NCBI RefSeq assembly: GCF_021631985.1
Contig: NZ_CP070225.1
Coordinates: 5,890,001-5,954,000, forward strand
Direction of reading: 5' to 3'
Length of the DNA: 64,000 nt
DNA from: Sandaracinus amylolyticus
Lineage (GTDB): Bacteria > Myxococcota_A > Polyangia > Polyangiales > Sandaracinaceae
Numbering within the stretch: the first letter of the stretch is position 1; each line of letters opens with the position of its first letter. Of this stretch, positions 33,901 through 41,310 are shown piece by piece. Below the pieces are notes generated by a model. The model searched no databases and had not been told where the DNA came from. It saw nothing but the letters and a program-made list of their open reading frames with translations. The translations under genes were made by a program, and so were the position numbers.

Positions 33901-33984
33901 CCCGGGAGCAGGACCGGTGGTGATCTCAAGTTCTATTACCGGACCGTGATGCCGGAGGGCGTCCCGGCGCACGCGGACTTCTGA
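27904..33984 (+). CDS. Exported SpvB/TcB/Rhs (TcB-TcC type) fusion with C-terminal nuclease-like cargo
   Basis: The 2026-residue protein starts at a GTG, with GGAGG and GGGGG upstream. A Sec signal peptide ends at VRA-Q (32/33). Domains: SpvB N-terminal region (about 40-335: SLPEGPGSIEGLG, MSYAVPIRVPRGFPG, GMGWSLAVPSIER); FG-GAP/VCBS beta-propeller with DxDGDxxxD loops (about 350-645); TcB middle region with PHLLSRIENGVG, LPFAMNVVVRYDT and FYDGEERQLRGFAWVEQ (about 655-790); Rhs/YD repeats (about 800-1830) ending YAYVGNGLVSRVDPRGL at 1843-1847. The last 179 residues contain Glu1884 in ERWLQGE, Asp1919, and Glu1934-x-Lys1936 in VAELKVQ: a PD-(D/E)xK nuclease pattern. TcB-TcC shells encapsulate and release a toxin after self-cleavage beyond the Rhs core. 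No immunity-like gene follows. The Sec signal is unusual for TcB/TcC. Confidence 0.88.
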   Translation: MQRRDDHSRGVHRATAIAIVVGVVLASATVRAQTGVSDDRVSLPEGPGSIEGLGDNATVDPNMGQMSYAVPIRVPRGFPGVTPDLALRYGSGSGSGIAGMGWSLAVPSIERLTLRGLPSYDADDEFVANGGEQLVRVASPTRDPVYRARFEGAFVRYTWHGAGAAGYWTAEYPDGRVGYFGASAEGVIDPDARLTGPAGQTFRYHLVELVDVHGHRVRYGYQRIGGVPYLRSIGYVHAGSTPRYAIELRYEPRPDPISDAKPGFEERVAQRLASVRISAGGEVIRTYVLHYQDVRDAGGASRLARVEQLGRGGMRDEVELTFGYSRALGAACATCDRPYVVDMGTLPNAGSIGTGDATLVDLDGDTLPDVVDSSQDGPHRFVFTRLDASGAARFDPEPITSRVGERSGFRLSQPQVQLLDIDGDGFADLVNNVTGRALCNRGRGDWSEDGCLFDGASGIDFPEDAPGDADPRATRFLDVDADRRIDVLHTSSTQTTTVQRNTGTGFEPMAAQPIGALFDTDRLLLADLNGDGMLDPTSVGDEGEVRYRLNLGFARWGEWTLMDGPAVDRSVVELLALEDVNADGLDDLVLVAGSTVQYALNRHGRFDDFATITNEQVDGGLPARGPRDTVLFADMNGNGTRDVVWIEPAGRVRYLELFVSPPHLLSRIENGVGMVQEIAYGTTLDQRLATGGETWAHPLPFAMNVVVRYDTWVTLTGLHEVQTYRYANGFYDGEERQLRGFAWVEQRLAPDGAHDTQEAGRTVREFDVGDRDPYRAGRLLVERSFSGDAPERALRETHVGYDDCDVAEATPLRSPFAVRHVCEIQRDVVLQEGAPAAEWATLRTTRAYDGYGNVVREAQLGVVSRGGVACGVCTRGADAFGEACGEQCLGDEQYVDTTYVAPGASTDGRWILGRPVTVRRFGREGGEASEESISYDGDPFVGLPPGRLTRGLPTRVTARRDADVVIEQARRAFDEHGNTIVEIDPNGSPDDATTHRRSHVYDPTGLRVVRTDVHLVSPEGEPYRLRREYSYEPAFDQISDATSWMLVQGETIRSARHVTSHRYDGLGRRIAIVKPGDTFAAPTMEISWELGAPASRIRIRERSVQGGPLDLERVQCLDGRGRAFQERHALGDGRWQVSGFRTLNARGAPVREHQPHLATSDDCSIEPPSDVAFETVRYDASGREIRRTLPDASIYGEPSIRETQYLPLAQIDHDEEDLDPASPHAGTPTITRSNGLGLTVAIERRLAPEGSGPTTRFEHDGLGRVVALIDPAGHRKTQRLDRLGRTLEIDDPSSGLTTFEHDDAGNVIARTDARGVVTRIAYDGANRPSAQWDDARREETELRFRYDLAATCDPRDCTHAEGQLVEVSYPLPERLVARMGGDVRGVDRFGFDARGQRVLEQRTVGGFDYRTRYTWDDAGRPVLVVHPDGRRVSTTYDGASRPIAIDGVVAEVAYEARGRERSVRFENGALDSFEHDARMRIVARRTTTRAGEALADFGYEYDRAGNVERAHDDATLLGAPWSAEYEHDAWYRVTSARFEREGEEELQSWSYDTVDDVVSATSSLGAASAAHLGELAYDATRPNTIVRAGAITFEHDDAGQLVRRGDTALEWDHLGRLVRARRDGEVIVELAYGPAMTPVATIEGDAVTLYVTRDFEVRDGVGVLYTRLGERRVARATSVALAPIVLDDVAPLVDPDGAITAADARALEVAGAGARAGVLLRSACRRLLVEAGDAFATLHTDHLGSVIGAIDADGAARGRRRFRLPAGAASESGYVDTRGFSGQEELQGLDLVRFEQRWLEPTTLRWTRPDPAFHAPRALPAALVGEAVDAYAYVGNGLVSRVDPRGLTGRQVVANAGWALHRLVTGDHGAARVSRMHREHGGLERWLQGEILFAAEGDGDLRVRLERPAYEEDGDLRADFIFRDGAGRYPIVAELKVQGGDRNTASFLRGVDKDATKLLTIDPLGRASLVGMQMVGVHANLDREDGWIHVGTVHTGVAPPGSRTGGDLKFYYRTVMPEGVPAHADF

Positions 33985-34073
33985 CCGTGCCCTCCGCCGA
34001 CGAGATGCAGCGTCGACAGGATCTTCTCGTCACGCCGGATCGTGCTCATGAGACGTCGCGGGGCATCGCGACG

Positions 34074-34093
34074 CGGCGCGCGATTGCGCGCCG
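34074..34093. terminator. Compact hairpin before the GYF-domain gene
   Basis: CGGCGCGC-GATT-GCGCGCCG forms an 8-bp stem with a tetraloop about 90 bases past the TcB/TcC-like stop. It abuts the G-rich ribosome site of the next gene, so it could terminate the upstream message or modulate translation downstream. Confidence 0.4.
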
Positions 34094-34106
34094 GGGGGGA
34101 GCACGA

Positions 34107-35348
34107 ATGGATCTCGTCTGCGGAGGGTGCGGTGCGCGCACGAGCGCGCCGGGTGAGCGCTGCGATCGGTGCGAGCCGTGTTGGTACGGCGTGCTCGACG
34201 GCACGTTGATCGGGCCCATCACCCGCGACGAGCTCGCCCGCGCGCTGCGCGCGCAGCCGGGCAGCGCCGATGCGCCCGTCTGGCGCGAGGGCGTCGACGA
34301 ATGGGCGCCCGCGCGTGAGGTCCCGGAGATCGTCGCCGCGATCCGCGCGGCGGGTCCCTCGCAACGAGCGCCCGCACGGGCCCTCACGATCCCGCCGCCG
34401 CCGATCCGCGATCTCGCGCGACGCGACGAGATCACCGGCTCGGGTCGCGTCGATCTCGGCGCGCTGCTCGCGACCTCGCGCGCGCGTCCCTCGCTCCCGC
34501 CGCGGCCGACCATCACCGCCGAGGCGAGCGTCCCGCCGACGGCGATCCCGACCTCGGTGGCGCCCCGGCGCAGCGCGTCGTTCGCACGCGGAGCGCTGCT
34601 GGGCGCCTGCATCGTCGCCGCGGTCGCCGTCGCGCCGATGCTCGCGTCGAACGCCGGCGAGCACGACACGGCGCCGCTCGCGATCCAGGTCGCGAGCGCG
34701 CCGCTCACACCGGGTCCGATGTTCGTCGAGGCCGCGCCGCTCGAGCACCGGGACGTGGCCCACCAAGACGAGGTCGCGCCGCCCGTCGTGCGCGCCACCG
34801 ACGAGGACGCGCCCCCGCCCCTCGCACCTCCTCCGCCTCCGATGCGCGTCACGAGCTCGCCCGCGCCTGCGATCCGCGCGCAGCCGAGCACGCTCGACGA
34901 GCCCGAGATCGTCGAAGCGACGCCGCCGAGCGAGCCGGTCGTCGCACCTCCCGAGGCCGCCCCCGAGACCAGCGACGAGGAGCCGGAGCACGTCTCCTCG
35001 ATCGACGCGCTGCTCGAGGCCGCGGTGGACGCGCCGACCGAGGCCGAGCCGTCGGACGCGCCCTCTGCGCCCGCGCCCGCGCTGCCCGCCACGCCGGATC
35101 GCGAGGACGTCGACCGCGCCCTCACGCGCGCTCACTCCGCGGTCGCCGCGTGCGCCGAGCACGGCCACGGCCTCGCGATGGTGCGCATCACCGCGTCGGG
35201 CGACACCGGCCGCGTCACGAGCGCCGTCGTCGAAGGACCGCTCGCCGGCACACCCGCGGGCTCGTGCGTCGCGCGTGCGGTGCGCGGCGTCACGTTCACG
35301 CGCTTCGCGCGCGAGAGCCTCACGATCGAGTATCCGTTCCGGATCTGA
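34107..35348 (+). CDS. GYF_2-domain protein with TonB/AgmX-like C-terminal domain
   Basis: A 413-residue protein. The N-terminus has a small zinc-ribbon-like motif (CGGCGARTSAPGERCDRC, residues 5-22), then a GYF_2 domain (about 25-80: WYGVLDGTLIGPITRDELARAL, VWREGVDEWAPAREV). A disordered Pro/Ala linker leads to one membrane segment (about 170-190: SFARGALLGACIVAAVAVAPML), a second Pro/Glu-rich linker spans the periplasm, and the C-terminal domain (about 335-413: HSAVAACAEHGHGLAMVRI, FTRFARESLTIEYPFRI) resembles the TonB/AgmX C-terminal fold. This layout is typical of myxobacterial AgmX/PglI-like gliding or energy-coupling proteins. GGGGGGGA lies 6 bases before the ATG. It is probably independent of the toxin gene. 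Confidence 0.82.
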   Translation: MDLVCGGCGARTSAPGERCDRCEPCWYGVLDGTLIGPITRDELARALRAQPGSADAPVWREGVDEWAPAREVPEIVAAIRAAGPSQRAPARALTIPPPPIRDLARRDEITGSGRVDLGALLATSRARPSLPPRPTITAEASVPPTAIPTSVAPRRSASFARGALLGACIVAAVAVAPMLASNAGEHDTAPLAIQVASAPLTPGPMFVEAAPLEHRDVAHQDEVAPPVVRATDEDAPPPLAPPPPPMRVTSSPAPAIRAQPSTLDEPEIVEATPPSEPVVAPPEAAPETSDEEPEHVSSIDALLEAAVDAPTEAEPSDAPSAPAPALPATPDREDVDRALTRAHSAVAACAEHGHGLAMVRITASGDTGRVTSAVVEGPLAGTPAGSCVARAVRGVTFTRFARESLTIEYPFRI

Positions 35349-35353
35349 ATCGC

Positions 35354-36259
35354 TCAGTGGATCTCGCCGTGGCAGCACATCGGCGGCTCGGGCGGATTCA
35401 CCGCGTCGTTCAAGCGCGGTAGCTCCTCGAGCCGCACGAACGTGAACCCCGCCGCGCGCACGCGCTCGAGCAGCTCGGGCAGCACCGCCGCGGTGTACGG
35501 CATCACGTCGTGGAGGAGGACGATCCCACCGTCCTCCTCCTCGAGACGCGCGAGCAGGAATCCGATCATGTCGTCGAGGTACTGCGGCGGGATCCACGTC
35601 GCGCGGCTGGCCTCGCAGCGACCTTCTTCGTCGAAGCACCAGTCCGCCACGTCGATGTCGAACCCCGCGACTGCCATCCCGAACGCCTCGGGCGCGCGCG
35701 TCTCCCGGCAATTCGCCGAGCCGTAGGGAAATCGGTAATAGCGCGGGAAATAACAAGGGTCGCCGAGCGACGCGCGAATCGCCTCGTTCGTCTCGTGCAC
35801 CTCCGACTCGAGCTCTTCGACGCTCAGCATCAGCGAGTCGGGATGCGTGTACGAGTGATTCGCGACGTCGAAGAGCGGGTCCGCGTGGATCTCGCGCAGC
35901 AGCTCGCGCTGTCGCGCGTCCTCGAGCATGCGGCCCACGACGAAGAAGGTCGCGGGCACGTCCGCGGCGCGCAGCGCGCCGAGGATCGCGGGCGTGGTGC
36001 GAGACGAAGGGCCGTCGTCGAACGTGATCGCGACGCGGCGTCCGTCGAGATCGTCCATCACCTCGAGGCCGCTGCACCACGAGCGCGCGGGTGGTGGCGG
36101 GTGGACCCAGGCCTCGCAGAGATCTTCGCCGGTCGAGCCGACGCTGCCGTCGTGCGTGTCGCTCGCGCCGGGCGATGGGCCCGCACACGCACCGAGCAGC
36201 GCAGAGAGCATGATCAGTCGGCCGACTGGATCGCTTCTTCGCCGGGTCGACCGTTCCAT
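35354..36259 (-). CDS. Polysaccharide deacetylase lipoprotein (carbohydrate esterase 4)
   Basis: A 301-residue lipoprotein (lipobox LGAC, about Cys 25) with a NodB-homology domain (about 73-285). CE4 motifs: VAITFDDGPSS (motif 1, catalytic Asp-Asp), NHSYTHP (motif 2, metal-binding His pair), YYRFPYGSAN (motif 3), FDIDVADWCF (motif 4) and IVLLHDVMPYT (motif 5). CE4 enzymes remove N-acetyl or O-acetyl groups from peptidoglycan, chitin or similar glycans. All key residues are present. Extra Cys (CYFPRYY, NCRE, WCFDEEGRC, MCCHG) suggest disulfides outside the cytoplasm. It converges on the GYF gene with 5 bases between stops. Confidence 0.92.
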   Translation of the reverse strand: MERSTRRRSDPVGRLIMLSALLGACAGPSPGASDTHDGSVGSTGEDLCEAWVHPPPPARSWCSGLEVMDDLDGRRVAITFDDGPSSRTTPAILGALRAADVPATFFVVGRMLEDARQRELLREIHADPLFDVANHSYTHPDSLMLSVEELESEVHETNEAIRASLGDPCYFPRYYRFPYGSANCRETRAPEAFGMAVAGFDIDVADWCFDEEGRCEASRATWIPPQYLDDMIGFLLARLEEEDGGIVLLHDVMPYTAAVLPELLERVRAAGFTFVRLEELPRLNDAVNPPEPPMCCHGEIH

Positions 36260-36501
36260 GACGCTCGCTCATGGGCGCCGGTCACCTCGCGGACAACCAT
36301 GCGGTGAGCACGGCAGTCCCCATCGCGCGGGACAAGCGCTGCGCCCCGAGAGCGAGCGGCGCTCCGGCCGAAACACCCGCGAAATCGCGGCGATTGCGGT
36401 GCTCCGACCGAGGCACACATGTTGCCAATCGAGCGACACGAGCACTCGACGAGTCGCCGACGATCGCGTCGCGCCTCTGCCGACCTCACGAGGGCGAGAG
36501 C
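36260..36501. other. Non-coding divergent intergenic region
   Basis: 242 bases between the divergent deacetylase and duplicated-lipoprotein genes. GAGGGCGAGAGC just before the ATG at 36502 supplies a ribosome site. I see no clear dyad, RNA gene or conserved small frame. Confidence 0.4.
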
Positions 36502-38040
36502 ATGACCAGTCACCGGAGCTCCATCCACGCTGCCCTGAGGCTTCCGTTCGCCATCTTGTTCGCCACGCTCGGCGTGGCGGGATGCGCGAGCCCCACTTCC
36601 GATCTCGACTCGGACATCTGGGCACTCTCACGCGAGTACGCACGGCTCCGCGCGGCAGTGGAGCGCGGGAGCACGACGGCCGCGGACTTCCCACCGATCT
36701 TCGACGCGAGCGTCTGGGACATGGATCCTCGCGTCGGCAACGCGATCCAGGGCACGGAGCTCACGTTCGACGGCGGGCGGCGCCAGGGGATCCTCCAGCT
36801 CTTCGTGTTCAATACGCTGAACTTGAAGGCCTTCCTCGATCAGCAGGAAGCGCAGGTGCAGAACGACGTCTTCAGCGTGACGAGCGGCGTCGCGACGCGG
36901 ACGCGCACCGCCCCTCGCGCGCGCTTCACGCAGACCGCGCGGCTCGTCGGCGGACAGGTCGTCTACACCGGCACGATCGTGTTCGACGGCGTGACGATCG
37001 TCTCGTTCACGCAGAACCTCACGACGACGTCGTTCGACGGCGAGTACCGCTCACCGGCCGATCGCGACACGCGCCATCGGATGATCGCGGTCCCGCTGCA
37101 GGGCGGCAATCGCATCGAGGGCAGTGCGTACGACCTGTTGAACGACGGGCGCGCGAATTACACGCACCTCGGCTTGTTCGGCACGGCGCGGGAGCCGCTC
37201 CGCCTGCTCGAGTTCACTCAGATCGATCGCGCGTTCGACGAGACCTCGCGCGACCTCGCGCGGAAGGTCACGGCGGCAGTCGCGGCAGCGGGCGGTGAAG
37301 CTGCGGGCGGAGGAGGAGGAGCGGGTGCGGGCGGCGGCGGTGCTGTCGACGCGGGCGTCGCCGGCGGCGGCGGTGCTGTCGACGCGGGCGTTGCCGTCGG
37401 CGGCGGAGGCGGTGGTGGAGGTGTCGACGTCGGCGCGGGACAGTTCCCGCCGCTCCTCGATCTGCGCTTCTTCCAGCTCGACATGGCGCGTGTCGGCAGC
37501 CCCGGGAATTCCGGTGCGATCTTCGGTATCGTGAACGCCGTCGCGCGGAACTCGACCGACGATCTCCAGCGCTTCATCGACGTCACGGTCCCGACGTTCG
37601 AGACCGACGCACGCGGCCGTCGCGTCGAGGTCCGCCGCACGCAGCTGGGCGGAGTCTCGTTCGAGTCGCGACAGACCTTCGCGGACGGCATCCAGGAGGC
37701 GGTGATCGTCGTCGCCGGCACGAAGCGCCTGCAGTTCGTCCGGAACCACACGACCGGCGCGTTCCGCGGGATCATCATCGCACCGTCGTTCGATCGCAGC
37801 GCGCCGATCGCCTCGATCGTGACGCCCAATGGCGACGGAACGTCGAATCACCTGATCATCGAAGATCTCGCGAACAATCTCACCAACGACTATCGCGGTG
37901 AGATTCGCGTCGACTCGCGCGCGCTCACCCCGCAGCGATTCGTGTTCTTCCAGCAGTTCAACGGCGGACTGGCGGCACAGCCGGAGTCCGCAGCGCTGGT
38001 GAGAGAGCTCGGATTCGTCGGAGTCGTGCGCGGCTTCTGA
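36502..38040 (+). CDS. Lipoprotein with two related beta domains and Gly-rich linker
   Basis: A 512-residue lipoprotein (lipobox VAGC, about Cys 27). Two halves look homologous. The N half contains RARFTQTARLVGGQVVYTGTIVFDG and GEYRSPADRDTRHRMIAVPL; the C half contains VSFESRQTFADGIQEAVIVVAG and GAFRGIIIAPSFDRSAPIASIV, each followed by an N/D-rich loop. A Gly/Val/Ala linker (about 262-312) joins them and is encoded partly by a tandem 33-bp repeat. The role is unknown; duplicated beta domains on a lipoprotein suggest a binding or structural surface protein. The ATG at 36502 is chosen for the lipoprotein signal and the upstream ribosome site. Transcription ends at the hairpin at 38062. Confidence 0.8.
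   Translation: MTSHRSSIHAALRLPFAILFATLGVAGCASPTSDLDSDIWALSREYARLRAAVERGSTTAADFPPIFDASVWDMDPRVGNAIQGTELTFDGGRRQGILQLFVFNTLNLKAFLDQQEAQVQNDVFSVTSGVATRTRTAPRARFTQTARLVGGQVVYTGTIVFDGVTIVSFTQNLTTTSFDGEYRSPADRDTRHRMIAVPLQGGNRIEGSAYDLLNDGRANYTHLGLFGTAREPLRLLEFTQIDRAFDETSRDLARKVTAAVAAAGGEAAGGGGGAGAGGGGAVDAGVAGGGGAVDAGVAVGGGGGGGGVDVGAGQFPPLLDLRFFQLDMARVGSPGNSGAIFGIVNAVARNSTDDLQRFIDVTVPTFETDARGRRVEVRRTQLGGVSFESRQTFADGIQEAVIVVAGTKRLQFVRNHTTGAFRGIIIAPSFDRSAPIASIVTPNGDGTSNHLIIEDLANNLTNDYRGEIRVDSRALTPQRFVFFQQFNGGLAAQPESAALVRELGFVGVVRGF
37330..37395 (+). repeat. Tandem 33-bp duplication inside the lipoprotein linker
   Basis: Two adjacent 33-base copies (37330-37362, 37363-37395) differ at a single base and encode the Gly-rich/VDAGVA unit twice. 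Such in-frame repeats can change linker length by slippage. Confidence 0.85.
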
Positions 38041-38061
38041 GGCGACGATCTCGAGAATGGT

Positions 38062-38089
38062 CTCGGGTGTCGTCGACTCGACACCCGAG
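38062..38089. terminator. Bidirectional 11-bp hairpin between convergent genes
   Basis: CTCGGGTGTCG (38062-38072) is perfectly complementary to CGACACCCGAG (38079-38089) with a 6-base loop. It sits between the duplicated-lipoprotein stop and the convergent cobU stop. No T-run on either side. Confidence 0.65.
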
Positions 38090-38098
38090 GCCGTCGAC

Positions 38099-38638
38099 TC
38101 ACATCGCTTCCACCGGCGACGGACGCACTCGCAACATCGTCCCGATCACCGCGAGATAGACCTCGTCGGCCGCGCGCGACAGGCGCTGATGACACCAGCC
38201 CGTGTAGTCCTGGAAACGTCGCCCCAGCTCGGTCGGCGGGTGCACCGACATCCCGACCTCGTTGGTGACCAGGATCGACGTGAACGGCGCGGTCTTCAGC
38301 GCCGCAGTCAGCTCGTCGACGCGCGCGAGGATCGCCTCTCCGTCGTGGCCCGCGAGCATGAGGCTCGAGACGAAGAACGTCATGCAGTCGATGACCACCA
38401 CGTCCGCGTCGCGGATCGCGCGCACCGCGCTCGCGAGCGCGATCGGCTCCTCCACGGTGCGGAAGTCCGGGCGCTCCGCGCGATGACGTTCGATCCGCGC
38501 CGCCATGTCGTCGTCGGTGATCTTCGCGGTCGCCACGAACACCCTCCGCTCACCGCGCTCTCGCGCCAGGCGCAGCGCGAAGCTGCTCTTCCCCGAGCGC
38601 GCACCACCACCGACGAGCACGATCCGTCCCTCGCTCAT
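38099..38638 (-). CDS. cobU: CobU/CobP adenosylcobinamide kinase/guanylyltransferase
   Basis: The 179-residue protein converts adenosylcobinamide to its phosphate and then to AdoCbi-GDP, the nucleotide-loop assembly step used to salvage incomplete corrinoids. It shows the P-loop [10 protein letters not shown] at the N-terminus, the [25 protein letters not shown] segment that contains the guanylylated His, VVIDCMTFF and [11 protein letters not shown], all typical of CobU. The length matches the family. The ATG at 38638 overlaps the stop of the ABC ATPase gene (ATGA), so it is preferred over the GTG at 38644. Last gene of the riboswitch-controlled B12 operon. Confidence 0.94.
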   Translation of the reverse strand: MSEGRIVLVGGGARSGKSSFALRLARERGERRVFVATAKITDDDMAARIERHRAERPDFRTVEEPIALASAVRAIRDADVVVIDCMTFFVSSLMLAGHDGEAILARVDELTAALKTAPFTSILVTNEVGMSVHPPTELGRRFQDYTGWCHQRLSRAADEVYLAVIGTMLRVRPSPVEAM

Positions 38639-39408
38639 CTCCACTCCTCCCAGGCCATCCGGGCCACCGCGCGCACGCGTCCGTCGCGCACCTCGACGTC
38701 GAAGGGAACGCCGTAGACGTCCTCGAGCCGATCGGCGCGCAGCACGTCGACCGGTGTTCCGTCCGCGACGATCCGCGCGCCTTCTGCGCCGCCGTGGAGC
38801 AACACGCAGCGATCCACGTAGCTCGCGAGCGCGAGCTCGTGGATCACGCAGAGCGCGGCCGTCCCGCGCGCCGACTCGCGTCGCAGCGCGCCGAGCACCT
38901 CGGCTCGATGTCGCACGTCGAGGTGCGCGAGCGGCTCGTCGAGGAGGAGCACCTCGGGCTCCTGGGCGAGCGCGCGCGCGAGCGCGACGCGCTGGCGCTC
39001 GCCGCCCGAGAGCTCACCGATCCTGCGCTGCGCGAGGGCTGCGGTCCCCGTCGCATCGAGGGCGCGGGCGATCGCCGCGCGGTCGCGGAGCCCGAGCGCG
39101 GCGCCGAAGAGCCCTTGGTGCGGCAAGCGCCCCAGCGCGACGACGTCGTGCACCGTGAACTCGGACGGCAGCGGCTCGCTCTGCCCGACGTACGCGAGCG
39201 TGCGGGCTCGCGGCGCGCGCACGATCACCTCGCCCGCGCTCGGCCGGAGCACGCCGGCGAGCGCGCGCACCAGCGTGCTCTTGCCGACCGCGTTGGGGCC
39301 GATCAGCGCGACCAGCTCACCGCGCGCGATCTCGAGATCGATCCCGGCGAGCACACGCCGGACGCCGTACCGGACGTCGAGCGCGCGACACGCGATCACC
39401 GCGCTCAT
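38635..39408 (-). CDS. btuD: Cobalamin ABC transporter ATP-binding protein (BtuD-like)
   Basis: A 257-residue ABC ATPase of the FecE/BtuD type. Walker A is [12 protein letters not shown], the Q loop lies in AYVGQSEP, the signature is [14 protein letters not shown], and Walker B is [12 protein letters not shown] with the His switch in CVIHELALA. It should power import of vitamin B12 or cobinamide through the adjacent permease. It overlaps the permease gene upstream and cobU downstream by 4 bases each. The substrate is inferred from the riboswitch and cobU; the same family also imports haem and iron-siderophores. Confidence 0.92.
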   Translation of the reverse strand: MSAVIACRALDVRYGVRRVLAGIDLEIARGELVALIGPNAVGKSTLVRALAGVLRPSAGEVIVRAPRARTLAYVGQSEPLPSEFTVHDVVALGRLPHQGLFGAALGLRDRAAIARALDATGTAALAQRRIGELSGGERQRVALARALAQEPEVLLLDEPLAHLDVRHRAEVLGALRRESARGTAALCVIHELALASYVDRCVLLHGGAEGARIVADGTPVDVLRADRLEDVYGVPFDVEVRDGRVRAVARMAWEEWR

Positions 39409-40415
39409 CGCGCCCTCAGCACGAGCAGCACGAAGGGCCCCCCGACGAGCGTGAGCACGATGCCGACCGGGAGCTCCGCGGGTCGCACGATCGTGCGCGC
39501 ACCGAGGTCGGCGAGCACCAGCAGCAGCGCGCCGCAGAGCGCCGATGCGGGGACCAGCGCGCGGTGGGTCGGCGAAATCAGCCGTCGCGCGACGTGCGGC
39601 GCGACGAGCCCGACGAACCCGATCACGCCGACGTACGCGATCGACGCGCTGGTCGCGAGGGTCGCGGCGGCGAGGGTGATCCGCCGGGTCGCGACGACCC
39701 GCACGCCGAGCGTCTCGGCGGTGTCGTCGCCGAGCTGCAGCGCATCGAGCGGACGCGCGACGAGCATCAACGCGGCGAGCGACACGACGACGTAGGGCGC
39801 GAGCTCGCCCACCTGTCGCCAGCTCGCGAGCGCGAGGTTGCCGAGCGTCCACGTGATCACCGCGCGCAGCCGCTCCCCTTCGCGCAGGAGCAGGAACGTC
39901 GTGATCGCCGCGAGCATGTTGCCCACGACGACACCCGCGAGGATCAGCGACTCGCTGCCGCGCGAGCGAGCCCGCGCGAGCATCGCGGTGAGCAGCACCG
40001 CGCCGAGCCCACCCGCGAACGCGCAGAGCGGCACGATCGATCCCGGCGACACCGCGCCCGCGGCGGCGAGATCGGCAGGGAGCTCGCCGGAGAGCTCGAA
40101 GCCGAGGATCGCGCCGAGCCCCGCGCCGCTGCCCGCGCCGAGCAGGTAGGGATCGGCGAGCGGATTGCGGAACACTGCCTGGGTCCCCGCCCCCGAGGCG
40201 CCGAGACACGCGCCGACCAGCGCCGACATCGCGACGCGCGGCAGACGCACCGACCACACGACGTGCGCGAGGCCCGCATCGGCGCCGCCGTCGAGCACCG
40301 CGCCGAGCACGACGTCGATCGGGATCGTGACGGTGCCGATGCTCGCCGCGATCACGAGCGCCGACGCGAGCAGCGCGATCCCGATCACGATCGCGGAGAC
40401 CTCGCGCCGCGTCAT
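39405..40415 (-). CDS. btuC: Cobalamin ABC transporter permease (BtuC/FecCD family)
   Basis: A 336-residue inner-membrane protein with about ten helices of the FecCD fold. Signatures present: [41 protein letters not shown], and the cytoplasmic coupling region [15 protein letters not shown]. It forms the translocation path with BtuD and receives substrate from BtuF. Start and stop overlap the flanking genes by 4 bases, which fixes the ATG at 40415. Confidence 0.93.
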   Translation of the reverse strand: MTRREVSAIVIGIALLASALVIAASIGTVTIPIDVVLGAVLDGGADAGLAHVVWSVRLPRVAMSALVGACLGASGAGTQAVFRNPLADPYLLGAGSGAGLGAILGFELSGELPADLAAAGAVSPGSIVPLCAFAGGLGAVLLTAMLARARSRGSESLILAGVVVGNMLAAITTFLLLREGERLRAVITWTLGNLALASWRQVGELAPYVVVSLAALMLVARPLDALQLGDDTAETLGVRVVATRRITLAAATLATSASIAYVGVIGFVGLVAPHVARRLISPTHRALVPASALCGALLLVLADLGARTIVRPAELPVGIVLTLVGGPFVLLVLRAR

Positions 40416-41305
40416 CGCGCCATCTCCGATCGCTCGGCGAGCTCGGGGTGGATGATCTCGAGCAACACCCCCAGCCCCTCGTCGATCCGGGTGCCGGCGC
40501 GCACGATCACGTCGCGCTCGGCATCCGCGAGCGCGCGCACGCGCCCGCTCCGGACCGCGGTGATGCTCGACCATCCGGGGCGTGCCCGGGCCTCGTCGAG
40601 CGAGAGCCCGATCACGACCTCGGGATCGCGCATCACGATCTCCTCGAGCGCGAGCCGAGGGAACTCGCCGAGAGCCTCCGGTGCGATCGTCGCGCCGCCG
40701 GCGCGCGCGATCATCTCGCCGATGAACGACTGCGGTCCCACCGAGTACGGCGTGGGATCGACCTCGAAGTAGACGCGCACGCGTCGAGCTCCGTGCGCCC
40801 TCGCCGCGACCCGCGCGATCCGGTCGCGCAGCTCGCGCGCGATCCGTTCGCCCTCGCTCGCACGACCGACGAGCCGCGCGATCGCGTCGAGCACCTCGAA
40901 CACCTCGTCGTAGCGCTGCGCGCTCCCGGCCCACACCGGCAGGCCCGCCTGCTCGAGCACCCCCGCTTGCGTCCCGTACTCCGCGGCGATCACGAGGTCC
41001 GGCTGCAGCGCAGCGACCGCCTCGACGTTGGGCTCGAGCCCGCCGAGATCGGGCAGTGCCTCGATCTCCGGCGAGCCCGTGCTGTACGTGTCGCGGCCCA
41101 CGATCCGATCGCCGACCCCGAGCGCGACCAGGGTCTCGGTGTGCGACGCGAGCAGGCTCACGATGCGCGTCGCCGGCCGCGCGAGCCGCACGGTCCGGCC
41201 TCGCTCGTCCTCGATCGAGATCGTGTCTCCGGTCGGCTCGCGAGCGGGCGCACCGCACGCCGCGAGCGCGAGGCAGGTCGAGATCAGGATGAGCGCGCGC
41301 TGCAT
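40412..41305 (-). CDS. btuF: Cobalamin-binding lipoprotein (BtuF-like)
   Basis: A 297-residue class III substrate-binding protein. The signal ends in lipobox LAAC (about Cys 17), then the N lobe ([29 protein letters not shown]), a long backbone helix, and the C lobe ([30 protein letters not shown]). The early SxTE motif and the [21 protein letters not shown] segment fit BtuF/haem/siderophore binders. Being lipid-anchored, it could sit in either membrane leaflet facing the periplasm. It overlaps the permease by 4 bases and is 5 bases from the propeller lipoprotein. Confidence 0.9.
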   Translation of the reverse strand: MQRALILISTCLALAACGAPAREPTGDTISIEDERGRTVRLARPATRIVSLLASHTETLVALGVGDRIVGRDTYSTGSPEIEALPDLGGLEPNVEAVAALQPDLVIAAEYGTQAGVLEQAGLPVWAGSAQRYDEVFEVLDAIARLVGRASEGERIARELRDRIARVAARAHGARRVRVYFEVDPTPYSVGPQSFIGEMIARAGGATIAPEALGEFPRLALEEIVMRDPEVVIGLSLDEARARPGWSSITAVRSGRVRALADAERDVIVRAGTRIDEGLGVLLEIIHPELAERSEMAR

Positions 41306-41310
41306 GGGTC

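Noticed and set aside
33985..34106. Possible small immunity gene after the nuclease-like cargo
   Set aside because: Only 122 non-coding bases separate it from the next gene, and that gene is a GYF/TonB-type protein. No small acidic frame is present.
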